Part shown: one piece after another, positions 1 through 10,441 of the stretch
Position numbering within the stretch: position 1 is the first letter of the stretch
Layout of the letters: every line of letters starts with the position of its first letter
Origin: Trachythela sp. YZ-2020
Lineage: Eukaryota > Cnidaria > Anthozoa > Malacalcyonacea > Clavulariidae
DNA length: 64,000 nt
Assembly (NCBI GenBank): GCA_016169945.1
Contig: JADLSH010000388.1
Coordinates: 1,770,001-1,834,000, forward strand
Direction: 5' to 3'
The notes under the pieces: model-generated
The model's input: only the letters and a program-made list of their open reading frames with translations
Told to the model about the DNA's origin: nothing
The model's database searches: none
Translations under genes and position numbers: made by a program

Positions 1-35
1 TATTTATCGATCGGTACACGCCGATGACATAGCTA

Positions 36-456
36 GCGGCTACCATTGAACTATATACAAACTGGAACGCTAACTCAATACGGCAACCCTGATAATAGGA
101 TGATGAAGCCAAGCTAGTTTTTCTGAGTTTTGAGTTGAAATACTTAACGCCGAACATTGGGCTGTATATGAAATTGAAGCTATTAAAAAGTTCTATTTGA
201 TATAAAAACTTCAAGACTTTAGGCAAAATGGAAATACGGCAAATTTTCCCTCAAAGTTTTAAGTATTTCCCTTTTACCTAAAGTCTTGAAGTTTTTATAT
301 CAAATATAACTTTTTAATAGCTTCAATTTCATATACAGCCCAATGTTCGGTGTTAAGTAGGTCAACTCAAAACTCAGAAAAACTGAATTAAGCTGGCTTC
401 AATTCCCCCCCCCTGCGTTAGCGTTCCAGTCTATTATAGTTCAATGGCGGCTACTG
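36..456. repeat. Large foldback (palindromic) element
   Basis: The two halves are inverted copies of each other. The outer arms carry the block around CATTGAACTATA and GGAACGCTAAC at 48-74, mirrored at 416-455. The inner arms (about 107-225) are mirrored at about 280-390 and meet near 245. Arms of this length with almost no spacer and no coding capacity fit a foldback or MITE-type non-autonomous DNA transposon. No target duplication could be fixed because the left end is close to the window edge. Confidence 0.75.
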
Positions 457-1359
457 GTTCCCAAGTAGACGCAAAAACTGGCGAAGTGATAAATTATTCA
501 AATTAGCCCTTCGTTGCTGCGATGTGAACAGCATCATATATTTGGGCTTTAGCTTTTACGCCTTTATTTCTTTAATATTTTGTTAAAATACGACAGTGAG
601 GTTGTTAAAAGTTCATTACTTATTTTGAGGACCATATAACAAGTTGGTTGGAGCGACTTCGAAACGGCAACAAAGTCGAACGCATCTTTGCCTTTGGGTT
701 TCTTATTCTACATTTAGTGTATATCTGTATGTAAAAGACCTTTTTGTAGCAAAATTTTTGAATTTTTCTTCCGCTGCAGGTCAGGACTTGTTTCTGTCTT
801 GTTTCACTGAGTGTGAAAAGCAGTTTCTTGAAGGTTATATAGGTTTCAGTAATTCAGTTTATATAACGTCTATATCCATTGCCAAGTTGGCAATTGTAGA
901 CTGAAATTATAGACATTGGTCATTATATATATATATAGGCTGAAATCAGGGATTGACATTTCACACTTCTATTAGATATTGTATTTATTCAAGTAAAGAT
1001 TGTCTAAAGATTGAAGTAGTGAAAATTTTACTTATAGTGCTTATATGCATCAACTTTTCGCATCTTTATAATATTAGAACCAGTTTTAATATTTACGAAT
1101 TAAGCAAGTGTTTATGCGTTAAAACCGGTTACGGTTAATCTTGCTTTCCTAGACAGCAGGTGCGTCTCTTTCGTTTAACTATATATATATATATATAATT
1201 ATATGCTAATGCTATATAACATGGATCTGCATGACAATTCGGAAGAAATGTGTGACAGCCATGACTCATGGCAATGATTTTAGTATGTAAACTTAAATTT
1301 ATATATATATATATATCTTAGTTTTGAGTACCAGGTTGGCAATATGTATATATACCACT

Positions 1360-1391
1360 ACAGCCTGTTTCACGCAATGGGCGATCATCAA
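1360..1391 (-). ncRNA. Degenerate hammerhead-like core
   Basis: On the - strand the order is UUGAUGA, a 13-nt segment with a 3-bp CGC/GCG stem, GAA, then ACA-GGC-UGU as a 3-bp stem III, then A. This is the same layout as the hammerhead in the PLE pseudo-LTRs, including a U.U mismatch at the base of stem II. The first core base is U instead of the required C, and stem I is not contiguous with the core (CCAC/GUGG pair only after a 9-10 nt gap). It is probably an inactive relic of a related element. Confidence 0.35.
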
Positions 1392-1629
1392 TCATATCAA
1401 GTGGCGAGGGATTTCGAAAAGATTTTCCATGCTTAAATAGTATTGGTCGAAACGTGGGCGTGTGGGCATTCAAGCATTCCTTTATTTCTGTAGGTTAGGA
1501 ACTGAATATGGTGGCCATTGGTGATTGATATATCAGTCCTTCTAGGGAGATATTAATAATTTTGCTCACAAATGACCGCCAAAGGACAACATTTTTTGAA
1601 GTAACTATATATATATATATATATATATA

Positions 1630-1776
1630 CGTGTAGGTTTAGGTCTACGAAACGCAAAGAGTGCTCGACAACATATAGTTAGAGCAAATTATAGATTTTC
1701 GGTTACCTCAAAACTTCTCTGCAACAGGCTGTTTCATCTGTAAAAGAATCATCAGGCAGGTTACTAAACCTACACG
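1630..1776 (-). mobile_element. Solo PLE pseudo-LTR with hammerhead core
   Basis: This segment matches the pseudo-LTRs of the PLE array at 41838-52830. It begins with CGTGTAGGTTTAGG and contains the hammerhead core on the - strand (1719-1759: CUGAUGA, GAA and the ACA/UGU stem III are kept). The outer part of stem I is damaged by a G-to-C change at 1717. It ends with an inverted copy of its own start (about 1766-1777) and has (TA)n tracts on both sides. No PLE coding sequence is attached, so it is a solo copy produced by deletion or by template switching. Confidence 0.75.
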
Positions 1777-2072
1777 TATATATATATATATATATATATC
1801 GTGTCTCCATGTGCCATTTTCCATTGCGAATATGTTTGATATAGCTGCGTAAAAGTTTGCATCTTTTGTTTGTTGTTTAATTTCTTCAAGGCTGGTGGTC
1901 TTTGGTGTAGTGTTGGCAATAAAGTGTATTGTTGTGGTGGTGTGTTTTTGCTGCGGTCACTGCATGGGCGCTGAGACATATATATATATTAAAATATATT
2001 TATGGAGAATAATATATAAACTGCAGTGAAGCTGCAAATCGTGTCATATCTTATGATAATGTATCATTACAG

Positions 2073-3635
2073 GTTCGAGCTGCAATAAATCCCAAAAAAA
2101 TGTCATGACTACTTCATCACTTTGACATTCTACCGAACGACGAACATAAGAAAGACGTTATCACACGGCTCCTTACATCACATCTTATGGATCTTTTATT
2201 AGCATATATCCAGAAATGTAGAGATATACTTGTCAACACAAAGGAAGCAATCAGGCGTCTTCTTCCTAAAAGACCAAGCTCAGTATTTGATGGGATAAGG
2301 AAATTGTGCACACCGGGCAGCCACGACGGTGGTAAGTACACAGTAACATGAAGTATAATTGTCAAATTGCAAAAATATATTTCGTCACAACATTTTCCGT
2401 TGGTTCAAATTGACTTTAAATTGTCTTTATTCAATTAATAGGTTTACGGTGTACAAAAGGTTAATAATGTAATGAACTTGATTTCATTAATTTTAATTTA
2501 ATTCACGTTTTAAAATTGATCATGTATTATCTTCATAAAATTAATGATTCAATTGATTTCTCTTTACAACTGTGAAATTTGTATCGGAGATAACACGGTT
2601 CAGGAAGTCCTAATGGAAATTACATGCCTGTTTTATAATGCGCAGTGACGTAAAGCCAAGTTTTCCAGTCAATGGGGCCGAAAAAATGTTAGGGGGCGCA
2701 GCTCAATGATTTGTATTAGTCCGAATGTTTCCCAGGGGAGGCGACAATTCCGCCAGGGTAGGGTTGACTCAGTGAAGGTTGACTACGTCACTGATAATAC
2801 GTGCATGTATAGTTTAGTCACAAATGTGTACATTTTGGAGGTTTTCTTATAAATCCTATATTTGTTAGAAAAATAAGAATATTTCATAAGATGTTAAATA
2901 AAAATAAGAATTCTTACACTAAAGAGTGTATAAAACTTAACAAAATTTTGAATGTATATTAAGAAACGCCTTAGTAAAGTTTGGTGTTGTTTTATTATAG
3001 ATCCCTTGCCCTTGGAGAAACCTGAGAAAAACGAAAAGGTAAGCAGTAAACTATGCAAAACGATTAACATAATTCTGGATTTATAGTGAATAATCGCAAA
3101 ACAAATTCAGAGCACCTTCTGACCTCGGTCTGAATAATTCTTGATGTTATGCTCAGTCTCCTCCAATAATTGTTTATTATACAACAATAATGTCCAATTT
3201 GCTTCTAACTTTCGGTATTTTGTGTTATGGTGGTAAACGTTTACAAGCGGATTATTTTTCGCGCATGTTACAGAAGTAAACCTTTTCGCGCGCAAGATAA
3301 ATATATATTTATATATCCTTCTATTAACACATATTTAAAGGATTTAAAGCACATTGCAATAGTTTTTTCACTAAATACATGTTTTTACAGTGCATGTTTT
3401 TTGAGGGATTTTTTCACGTTCATAGGGAGATACCAATGTAACCAATGGGCGCGTGACTTTACATCGGGGATTTCCTACTGGACTTGAATTTGGATCCCAT
3501 TATCAAGCTTCAACTTATCCCTTTCATTTGACTGAATTTATCCCTAGTATAGGAGTGTATATTGTAAATGCGAAATACATCGATGAAATTTCGCCAAAAC
3601 AATTAGTGCGTGAAAATACAAACGTTTTTAGTTGA
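2073..3635 (+). CDS. Three-exon 3' part of an unrecognised gene
   Basis: Three exons join in phase: 2073-2331 (acceptor ATTACAG, donor GTAAGT), 3001-3038 (acceptor TTATTATAG, donor GTAAGC) and 3426-3635 (acceptor TTCATAG, ending in TGA). The first exon leaves one base that completes an Asp codon with the second; the second ends on a codon boundary, as the third needs. The peptide has an alpha-helical Leu/Arg/Lys-rich first part (motifs HFDILPNDEHKKDV and KEAIRRLLPKRPSS), a short Pro/Glu/Lys linker, and a last part with VTLHRGFPTGLEFGSHYQ. I do not recognise the family. One in-frame TGA at 2106-2108, near the start of the first exon, suggests a pseudogene, a wrong acceptor or a sequence error. 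Upstream exons were not found. Confidence 0.5.
3100..3300. repeat. Interspersed CGCGAAA-type repeat
   Basis: The stretch around 3234-3290, containing GATTATTTTTCGCGCATG, is an inverted copy of about 10913-10970. Fragments of related sequence with GCGCGAAAT or GCGCGAATTT words recur at about 11100-11165, 29155-29195, 30280-30310 and 33690-33750. This is an interspersed repeat of unknown class that falls inside the second intron of the three-exon gene. Confidence 0.5.
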
Positions 3636-3811
3636 ATTATCAACTGATATCAAGTCGGTAAACTTTGCAGCCGTTTTTAGTGAAAAATTTCACTTTGCAA
3701 CTATAGAGATGTAAGGGGAAAATTCACATAATAGAGATAGATGGAGTAAACATCCAGAGAAAGTCCCATATAGAGATAGATGGAGTAAACAATCCGGGGG
3801 AGCTCGCCTCT

Positions 3812-4161
3812 TTTCAGGATTTCTCTGCATCCGTACACGGTAAAACCATCTTCTTGAAAATCGACCTCGTCCGCGCTTACCACCAAATCCCAATGGCTGA
3901 AGAGGACGTTTCCAAGACTGCTATCACTACCCCCATTTGGTTTGTTCGAATTCACCAAAATGCCTTTTGGTCTCCGCAACGCAGTTCAAACCTTTCAACG
4001 CTTTATGGACGAAGTTACTCGTGGTCTCGATTTTGTGTATGTGTACATCGATGACATTCTTATTGCTAGCACAAACGCCCTCGAACACGAAGTCCATCTA
4101 CGATTACCTTTCGACCGTTTTTGACAGTATGAGTTCGTCATCAATCCTTCTAAGTCCGTTT
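3812..4161 (+). pseudogene. Ty3/gypsy pol fragment: reverse transcriptase
   Basis: The translation shows Ty3/gypsy RT blocks in order: FLKIDLVRAYHQIPM (motif A), a one-base frameshift near 3935, FEFTKMPFGLRNA, FQRFMDEVTRGLDF and the active-site block VYIDDILIAS (motif C). The reading then continues towards NPSKS at about 4138-4155 and stops where repeat R1 is inserted at about 4161; pol resumes at 5961. The fragment lacks gag, protease, the start of RT and an LTR. Upstream, 3671-3812 resembles the left end of R1. It is an inactive relic. Confidence 0.9.
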
Positions 4162-5960
4162 TTAGTGCAAAGTTTTTAACTTTGCAGTATTGTGATGAGG
4201 GGCGAAAATTCACACGAGCTATCATACATACATACATACATACATACATACATTCATAGATACATACATCATAGTGTAAACTTTCCGGGGGGTGCATACA
4301 ATTTATGTTTCTTTTTAAATTTCATTAACATTTAGTGATTTAGTGCTTCAAGACAGGGCTTCACATTTTTCTTTAAATATTCTTTTGATCTTATGGCGAT
4401 TTTACACAAACTATGCTGAATTAGAGTCTTTATATTGAACTTGAAACATTTGCTGAAGACGTTGAATTGACATTAAATTGGCGACTTTCCCCCGGAACAC
4501 CCGATTTTTTGTGCAATCTCAAATGCACGTGCGCTATCAAGTGCGTGGCCGCGAGGTGATTGCGAGATTCGTACGCGTGCCGTGTAGCGAGTCTAGCGAC
4601 AACAACATCATCATTTATATTATTTGACATTTGCTTTCGAGAATATGATTTATGACAAAGTATTTAAAGACTGTATCTCAAATGCGAGTTTGCAGATTAT
4701 ATAAATGATAAGGAAGGTAAATGTGGTAGCAGTTTAAAGGCTATATTATTTCAAATACAACTATAGCCTTATGAACTATAGGGGCAATGTCAATAAACTT
4801 GTGCAAGTCGATGGCTGGATATATATAGTATACTGCATGTATTCGATCTGTAATCTGTATTCTGAACTATCAAAACAGTGTAGACTATAGTATCCGATTT
4901 GTATTATAACCTCCATGGTATAAAACGGAATCATATAAACGTGCTGCAAAGCCTGCAGCCCAATAGTCGTGTTAATTTAAACTTTACAGTATACCTTGAA
5001 TTGATGGGATATAATTGTATTGGGATGTATAATATTTTAAAATGATGTAAATTCTGATTTTCTGTGATATAAATAATTACGTTTGAAGTGTGAACGTAAA
5101 CAACAGTACTGTTTATATATGCATTGTCATTGACATTGTTAGGAAAACGAAAGTTACACAGTATTTCCGCTTTGAAAAAAATCCCCTTAAAAATTGTGTC
5201 GGTGTTCTAGTTGAAGGCAGTGGCCGACTATACACCCTTAGTTTTTATACTATTTCACCAAACAATTCAGATTTCCGACTTGGACTTACTTAACTCTCAA
5301 ATTAATTATTAGAGGACTCGGCCTCGTTGGCTATGAGCGAATCAACAATTCAGATTTCCTGACTTGGACTTAACTTGCTAATTATCATTAGGATATCTTC
5401 AAACAGCATAGTGGACAATAATCACGAGGCGAGGCAGCCGAGTTGACTATTCGCTCATAGCCAACGAGGCCGAGTTGTCTAATTGTTTTAGTATAAAGTA
5501 ATTATAGCTTGTTACAAGTAATTATAAATGGGGCATAATTTGCCTGCGTATGTTTACGCTTGGCGTTAAAAACACGATTTTCAAAAGCGAAGTTAAAAAT
5601 AGGCCTTCGAAAAACAAATGTCATGAGAACTTGACAATCTTGACATATAAATACCGCTACTAGCTATAATTCCATGCATGACTCATCTATTTACGTCAGC
5701 AATAAATACGCATACACTTCCCACGGCGAATTGTGAAATATTCTTTATCTGCAGAACAAGGAGAGATTTTCCTGAAACATTACTTGCATTTACTTGTATT
5801 TACTTGTAAATTATGGTGTTACAGGATCCAAAATTCAACAAAAATATGTCTTCGCCGCAGAGTACTTCAGTGCTTCCATATTAATCTTTCGTTTTTCACT
5901 CCCATTTTCCTCAAAACTTATGGCTCTTTGAAACTTTGCACAATCCTTGGATCCCTAGTT
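4162..5960. mobile_element. Repeat R1 inserted into gypsy pol
   Basis: The segment splits the gypsy RT exactly: the codons before it (SKSVF) and after it (GVSVLEFLGHKVS) form one continuous pol reading when R1 is ignored. Its left part (4162-4990) matches 12876-13866 and its right part (about 5580-5960) matches 19788-20100, so the same element occurs twice in the window. The left tip can form a hairpin of AAAGTT and AACTTT words. A run of CATA repeats lies at 4225-4252. No open frame of note is present, so the class is unknown and it is probably non-autonomous. Confidence 0.7.
5311..5482. repeat. Inverted repeat, foldback type
   Basis: The left arm (about 5311-5345, containing GACTCGGCCTCGTTGGC) is mirrored by the right arm (about 5445-5482, GCCAACGAGGCCGAGT). 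It sits inside repeat R1 in a position where the second R1 copy carries other insertions, so it is a small foldback element nested in R1. Confidence 0.7.
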
Positions 5961-7351
5961 GGTGTTTCGGTTCTGGAGTTTCTCGGACATAAAGTCAGTG
6001 CGCACGGTATTCAACCCCTCGACTCGAAAGTCCAAGCCATTCGTGATTTCCCTCTCCCCAAACTTCGCGAATTCCTTGGCCTTGTGAATTTCTACCGTCG
6101 TTTCATTCCTCAATGTTCCCGCATCGTCCAACCATTCACGGACATGCTTGCTTCCTCTGTCTCCACGAAGAAGACACGCAACATCGTCCTCGAATGGTCC
6201 CAAACTGCCACCTCAGCCTTTCAGAAGATCAAGACTGCTCTTGCTGACTCCACCATGTTGGCGCATCCTAAGCCCGATGCTGAACGTGCCTCATGACCGA
6301 TGCCTCGGATGTTGCCGTTGGTGCAGTTCTTCAACAAAGAGTCAACAACGTTTGGCAACCACTTGGTTTCGTCTCAAAACGCCTCCAACCAGCAGAAACC
6401 CGGTACAGCACATTCGGACGTGAACTCCTCGCAGTGTACCTTTCCATTCGTCACTTTCGCCATCACCTTCAAGGACGTCGGTTCTTTCTTTTGACCGACC
6501 ACAAGCTCCTGACTTATGCGTTACACAATTCCATCAACCGTCATTCACCTCGTGAAATTCGTCATGTGGATTTCATTTCTCAGTTTACCACGGATCTTCG
6601 CCATGTTAGCGGACACGAGAACCCAGTTGCGGACGCCTTGTCACGCATCGCCACCTTAACTCCTTTTCCCTCCACTATTGATTTTGACGCCATTGCTTTA
6701 GCTCAAGACAACGATGAACAGCTCGAGAAGTTTCGCAACGATCCTTCTTCCTCCCTCTTTCAGTTCCAAGATCATCCCATACCCACCTCAAACAACGCCA
6801 TAACCTGCGACATTTCCACTGGTAAACCTAGACCTTTTGTCCCTACATCATTTCGCCGCTGCATTTTTTACTCCCTCCACAACCTTTCCCATCCAGGTAT
6901 CAAGGCAACACAACGTCTGATAACCGAACGATATGTTTGGCCCAACATCAACCGCGATGCACGACAATGGACCAGGACATGTCCACAATGTCAGCGCTGC
7001 AAAGTTCAACGTCACACCTGTGCACCCCTCTCAAACTTTGAGATTCCCACCGCCAGATTTTCCCATGTTCACATCGACATCATTGGCCCCTTATCCCCTT
7101 CCAATGGTCATCCCTACATCTTATCCTACATCGATCGCTTCACCCGTTGGCCTGAAGCAATCCCCATTTCTACAATTACAGCCGAATCCGTTGCCCAAGC
7201 TTTCATTACCCATTGGATCTCTCGTATTGGTGTTCCACACGTGATTACCACCGATCGGGGCAAACAGTTCGACAGCAACCTCTTTGCCTCCCTCACTCAT
7301 TTTCTTGGTACAACCCGCATCCGAACCACCAGCCTACCACTCTATTGCAAA
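5961..7351 (+). pseudogene. Ty3/gypsy pol fragment: RNase H and integrase
   Basis: This continues the pol broken at 4161. It encodes the end of RT (EFLGHKVSAHGI, FLGLVNFYRRFIP), the RNase H domain ([43 protein letters not shown]), the integrase zinc finger (two His in the SHPG region, then CPQCQRC) and part of the catalytic core (HIDIIGPL with the first Asp, TTDRGKQF with the second). A one-base frameshift near 6285 separates RT from RNase H. The element stops about 30 residues after the second Asp, so the catalytic Glu and any 3' LTR are missing. The break at about 7351 joins directly to the intron of protease unit A. Confidence 0.92.
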
Positions 7352-8416
7352 TACAATCAATTTAATTAATATTTCTCTATCATTTATTATTGTAGTTCGT
7401 ACTTAGCATTTATTGTAACAATTTTTTTGGCAGGACTCTGAATATTGGACATATTTTTATATATTCCTGCACTTAAATTCGTAATGCACAGTGTATTATT
7501 GCATTACCATGTGTGTTCCAGGTATCCCAAGTAATTTTTCGGCGAGGGAAGGCCCCCCCCAATAATTTCTGAATGTCTTTGAATGATGGCTGACGAACTG
7601 TATAACAAAGCGGCTGAAACGATGATTTTACAACCATAAAAGCGAGGGAATAGGTGCAAGAGGTCTATTCCCAATGTATTTTCACTTGATTTTGCCAAAA
7701 TCCAACTATATTCCTTTCCGGCGGTTGACTGTTGTGTAAAACTACCTGAAAAATACAATAAGAACTTCGACGTTTCGAGCGAAGGCCCTTCGTCTGGAAG
7801 TTGACGAAGGGCCTTCGCTCGAAACGTCGAAGTTCTTATTGTATTTTTCAGGTAGTTTTACACAACAGTCAACCGCCGTATTTGCTATACTCTACCCACA
7901 CTGGCACCGCACGTTCGAGATATATTCCTTTACCATGTACCGAATTTCGTCTGTCTGCAATTCTATTTCGTAACGTTTCTGCTTCAAATAATTTTTTCTT
8001 TCTGAAATTAATTGTCTTACCTTCGTGTGATATTTTTGGTGATATATGTATGATTAAGAATTTTCGAACTCTGTTGAATTATCGCTCATAATCAGACGTT
8101 GTGATTGTGTTTAGATCATGCGAATTTAGCTGCGAGTTTCGTTCTCATTCGTCGTTGTTTTCCATGCGTATTCTTTCTACTCGAAAACCATTTCCTGCTA
8201 TCAAATGTTGCATTCGGATCAACTTCAAATTAAACAAGCAGTTCACTACGAAAATACCACTATAAACAACACTCCATAATACAGACTTTATATATCGCTC
8301 ACACATTTATCTATGGATTCTAATTATATTAATGTATTTTCTATTTAAAGTATGAATAATGTTTTCCGGTCTGCACGGCACAATTATAACATTATTCTTT
8401 TTGTTTTTGTTCCCAG
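7352..8416 (+). other. Intron-like region of protease unit A
   Basis: This non-coding stretch matches the intron of unit B (24504-25377) and, in part, that of unit C (38037-39241), beginning with ATCAATTTAATTAATATTT just after the position of the repeat-exon donor. The repeat exon itself is absent: gypsy sequence is joined about 13 nt downstream of where that exon would end. It ends in the pyrimidine-rich acceptor TTTTTGTTCCCAG at 8404-8416. Confidence 0.7.
7718..7920. mobile_element. Foldback insertion with 11-bp target duplication
   Basis: Two 76-bp arms (7719-7794 and 7803-7878) are inverted copies separated by an 8-nt loop. The insertion (7718-7920) is flanked by the direct repeat TATATTCCTTT at 7707-7717 and 7921-7931. 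Unit C carries an uninterrupted version of the site at about 38740, which supports insertion. Unit B has only the right arm plus the same flank (about 24770-24895), so A and B share the insertion and B lost the left arm. Near the arm tips the + strand reads UGACGA, then a CGAAG/CUUCG hairpin, then CGAAACGUC, which resembles a decayed minimal hammerhead of the PLE type. Confidence 0.7.
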
Positions 8417-10044
8417 ATCATTGATGCCAGATCATTAGGTTTGCAATTCATGTCTGAGAACCCTTGCTGTATTAGAGCTATCCCGTATGAAAATGGCAGT
8501 GAAGACACCCAATCCTTAACTATGTGTTTATATGTGGATACTGGTGGCAAGGGAATTCCAAAACATGTTGAAGATGCAGCGCAAGAAATGTTCGCCGATT
8601 ATCGAATTGAGTTTGATGACCTTCAACGACGTCCTGTAAGTAAGATCGTTACTCGTCTTCCATCGTCTCAAACGCAGAGAAATGAAGAACTATCAGAATT
8701 GTCCTGGACAATCGAGAAAAATCTTCACGTCTTTGAAAATCGGTTAAACGTCACAGCAGTTCAGGCTTCGTATAAAGTAGTCAACTCCATTGAGCAAGAT
8801 ATTCCATGTGTAACAGTGTTTGTGTTGGGAAAGGGAAGAGTTCCAGCGGGAGAAACCGACATTAAGGAGATAGAAGAACTTAATGGTTATTCTTTTGACG
8901 TTGCCGAGGGGTATTATCAACCGGCACGGTCTCCCCTCCAGTCCTATGCATCTCCTTTGCGTAGTGGCGTTGGAATAGGTGTGCAAGGGATGAAAGATGG
9001 TGCTGGCACTTTGGGAGGATTTTTGGAAGACGAACACGGAAAAATCTATTTTCTTTCAAATGACCATGTGTTTCGTCGTCAACAAGATGCAGGGGGCAAT
9101 GATCTTATCGTTCAGCCTGCCCAAGTGGATTATGACGTCATGCTTGAGAATGCCAACTCAAACTTGGATTACTTAAAGACTAAAGAACAGTCAAAACACA
9201 CAATAAAGAATATCGAGAAAGAAGTAACGGAAGCGAAAAATAGTTTAGAGACGATCAAAAGCAACAAACCAAGGACAATTGGAAAGTACGTCTGTGGTTT
9301 GCAAAAGAACGAAGATGTGACTTTGGACGGCAGAACTGTTAACATTTTCGTTGACGCAGGCATTGCCGAGCTCCACGAGGACGAGTTACGTGATATTAAA
9401 CATGATAAGCCAACAGAAGACGACTCAAATTGTTGTCCTCTATATGGCTTTCAAATGAACGAAGATTGGAACTTGAACGAAGATATTTGGAGAAAATATC
9501 GCCCTAATGGCGAAACTGCTGATCTGGAATACTCTGTTGAACAACTTCGTACGCGAGACTCAGAACTGAGTTTTATGAAGATTGGTCGAACAACAGGGCT
9601 TACCGACGAGGGTTTTATTGATACCAATACATTGTTTGTACACTGCATTTCCAATGTTGATACATGCATTTCTGAATTGTCTTGCGTCCAGTTTCGGTAC
9701 TGTAAGGATTGTATACAGCCAGATAGTAGTGAAAGCGATAACCACTCTATCGGACTTACTGGATCGCAGGCGTGCGCGGGATGCAACAAAGAATTGAACG
9801 ACAGTAGTGAGGTCAAGTCGCGTTGGCTGCATAATTGCTTTGTTATCCGAAAGCATGGAGAACCTTTTTGTGACAGAGGTGATTCTGGCGCCTTACTGTT
9901 TGGCAACGATGGTCGAGCTTGGGGCTTGGTGGTTGGTAAGTTTAGCAACCTTTCTCTGGACTATCATTACTGCGTAGCTTCACCCCTTAGTGTAACTTTG
10001 AAAGCTCTGGAAAAGAAATCTGGAAAAAAGGAACTTAAACTTTG
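8417..10044 (+). CDS. Trypsin-like serine protease exon, unit A
   Basis: This single large exon is open from the acceptor at 8416 (IIDARSLGL..) to the donor at 10044|GTGAGT; the apparent ending LW-stop is the donor read through. Residues are numbered from the Leu codon at 8441. An N-terminal region of about 170 residues shared by all four units precedes a chymotrypsin-fold domain: GVGIGVQ, His209 in SNDHV, Asp305 in VDAGIAEL and Ser482 in RGDSGALLF. A Cys-pair insert (CKDC, CAGC) lies between Asp and Ser. No signal peptide is visible. Neither the upstream repeat exon nor the downstream tail exon of unit B is found nearby, so this unit may be a pseudogene despite an open exon. The substrate is unknown. 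Confidence 0.8.
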
Positions 10045-10096
10045 GTGAGTATAATTTAACATTACTTACAATTATTTTAAGACTAATAAGTTTTAG

Positions 10097-10441
10097 GGCT
10101 GTTCGGTATACCAATATACCTAAAATACCTGTATTGAATCCAATATCGGTACATCAGTATGAGTTTTTCAATTGAGTCATGCCGAAATCATTGTCCTGAT
10201 TGATTTTGTTGTGCTATAGAAATTCCGTGTTAAAAACAATGTCTGTCTACGCTCGCCTGGAAATTCCTTTCAAATTGTCGCAGACATTGTTTCAACTTCT
10301 CAAAATCGAAATCTCCTTCAAACTTCTATTAAGAATTTTCATCTCTAATTTAGAAGGCCTAAAAACCGGTATACCGATAATATCGGTATTATTTTTCCCA
10401 GTATGCCCATACCGGAAATTTCTCATACCGAACATCCCTAG
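10097..10441. mobile_element. MITE, hAT-like ends
   Basis: The left end AGGGCTGTTCGGTATACC is mirrored by GGTATGAG...CCGAACATCCCT at the right end (about 10415-10441). The inside is rich in GGTAT/ATACC words forming further inverted pairs. Such ends are common in non-autonomous hAT-type elements. No clear 8-bp duplication was found. Confidence 0.6.

Larger units (their letters stand above)
905..1990. repeat. Chain of segments separated by (TA)n tracts
   Basis: TA dinucleotide tracts at about 923-938, 1177-1197, 1302-1317, 1605-1629, 1779-1799 and 1979-1988 cut this stretch into five segments of roughly 100-290 bp. One segment (1630-1776) is a recognisable PLE pseudo-LTR and another (1318-1604) contains a degenerate hammerhead-like core. 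The same TA bracketing occurs around 41662-41812 and at both ends of the PLE array, so repeated insertion of small elements into TA microsatellites is the likely origin. No gene is seen here. Confidence 0.5.

Noticed and set aside
780..836. Possible small exon after CTTCCGCTGCAG
   Set aside because: The acceptor is good and the frame is open, but the donor is weak and no phase-matched partner was found before 2073.
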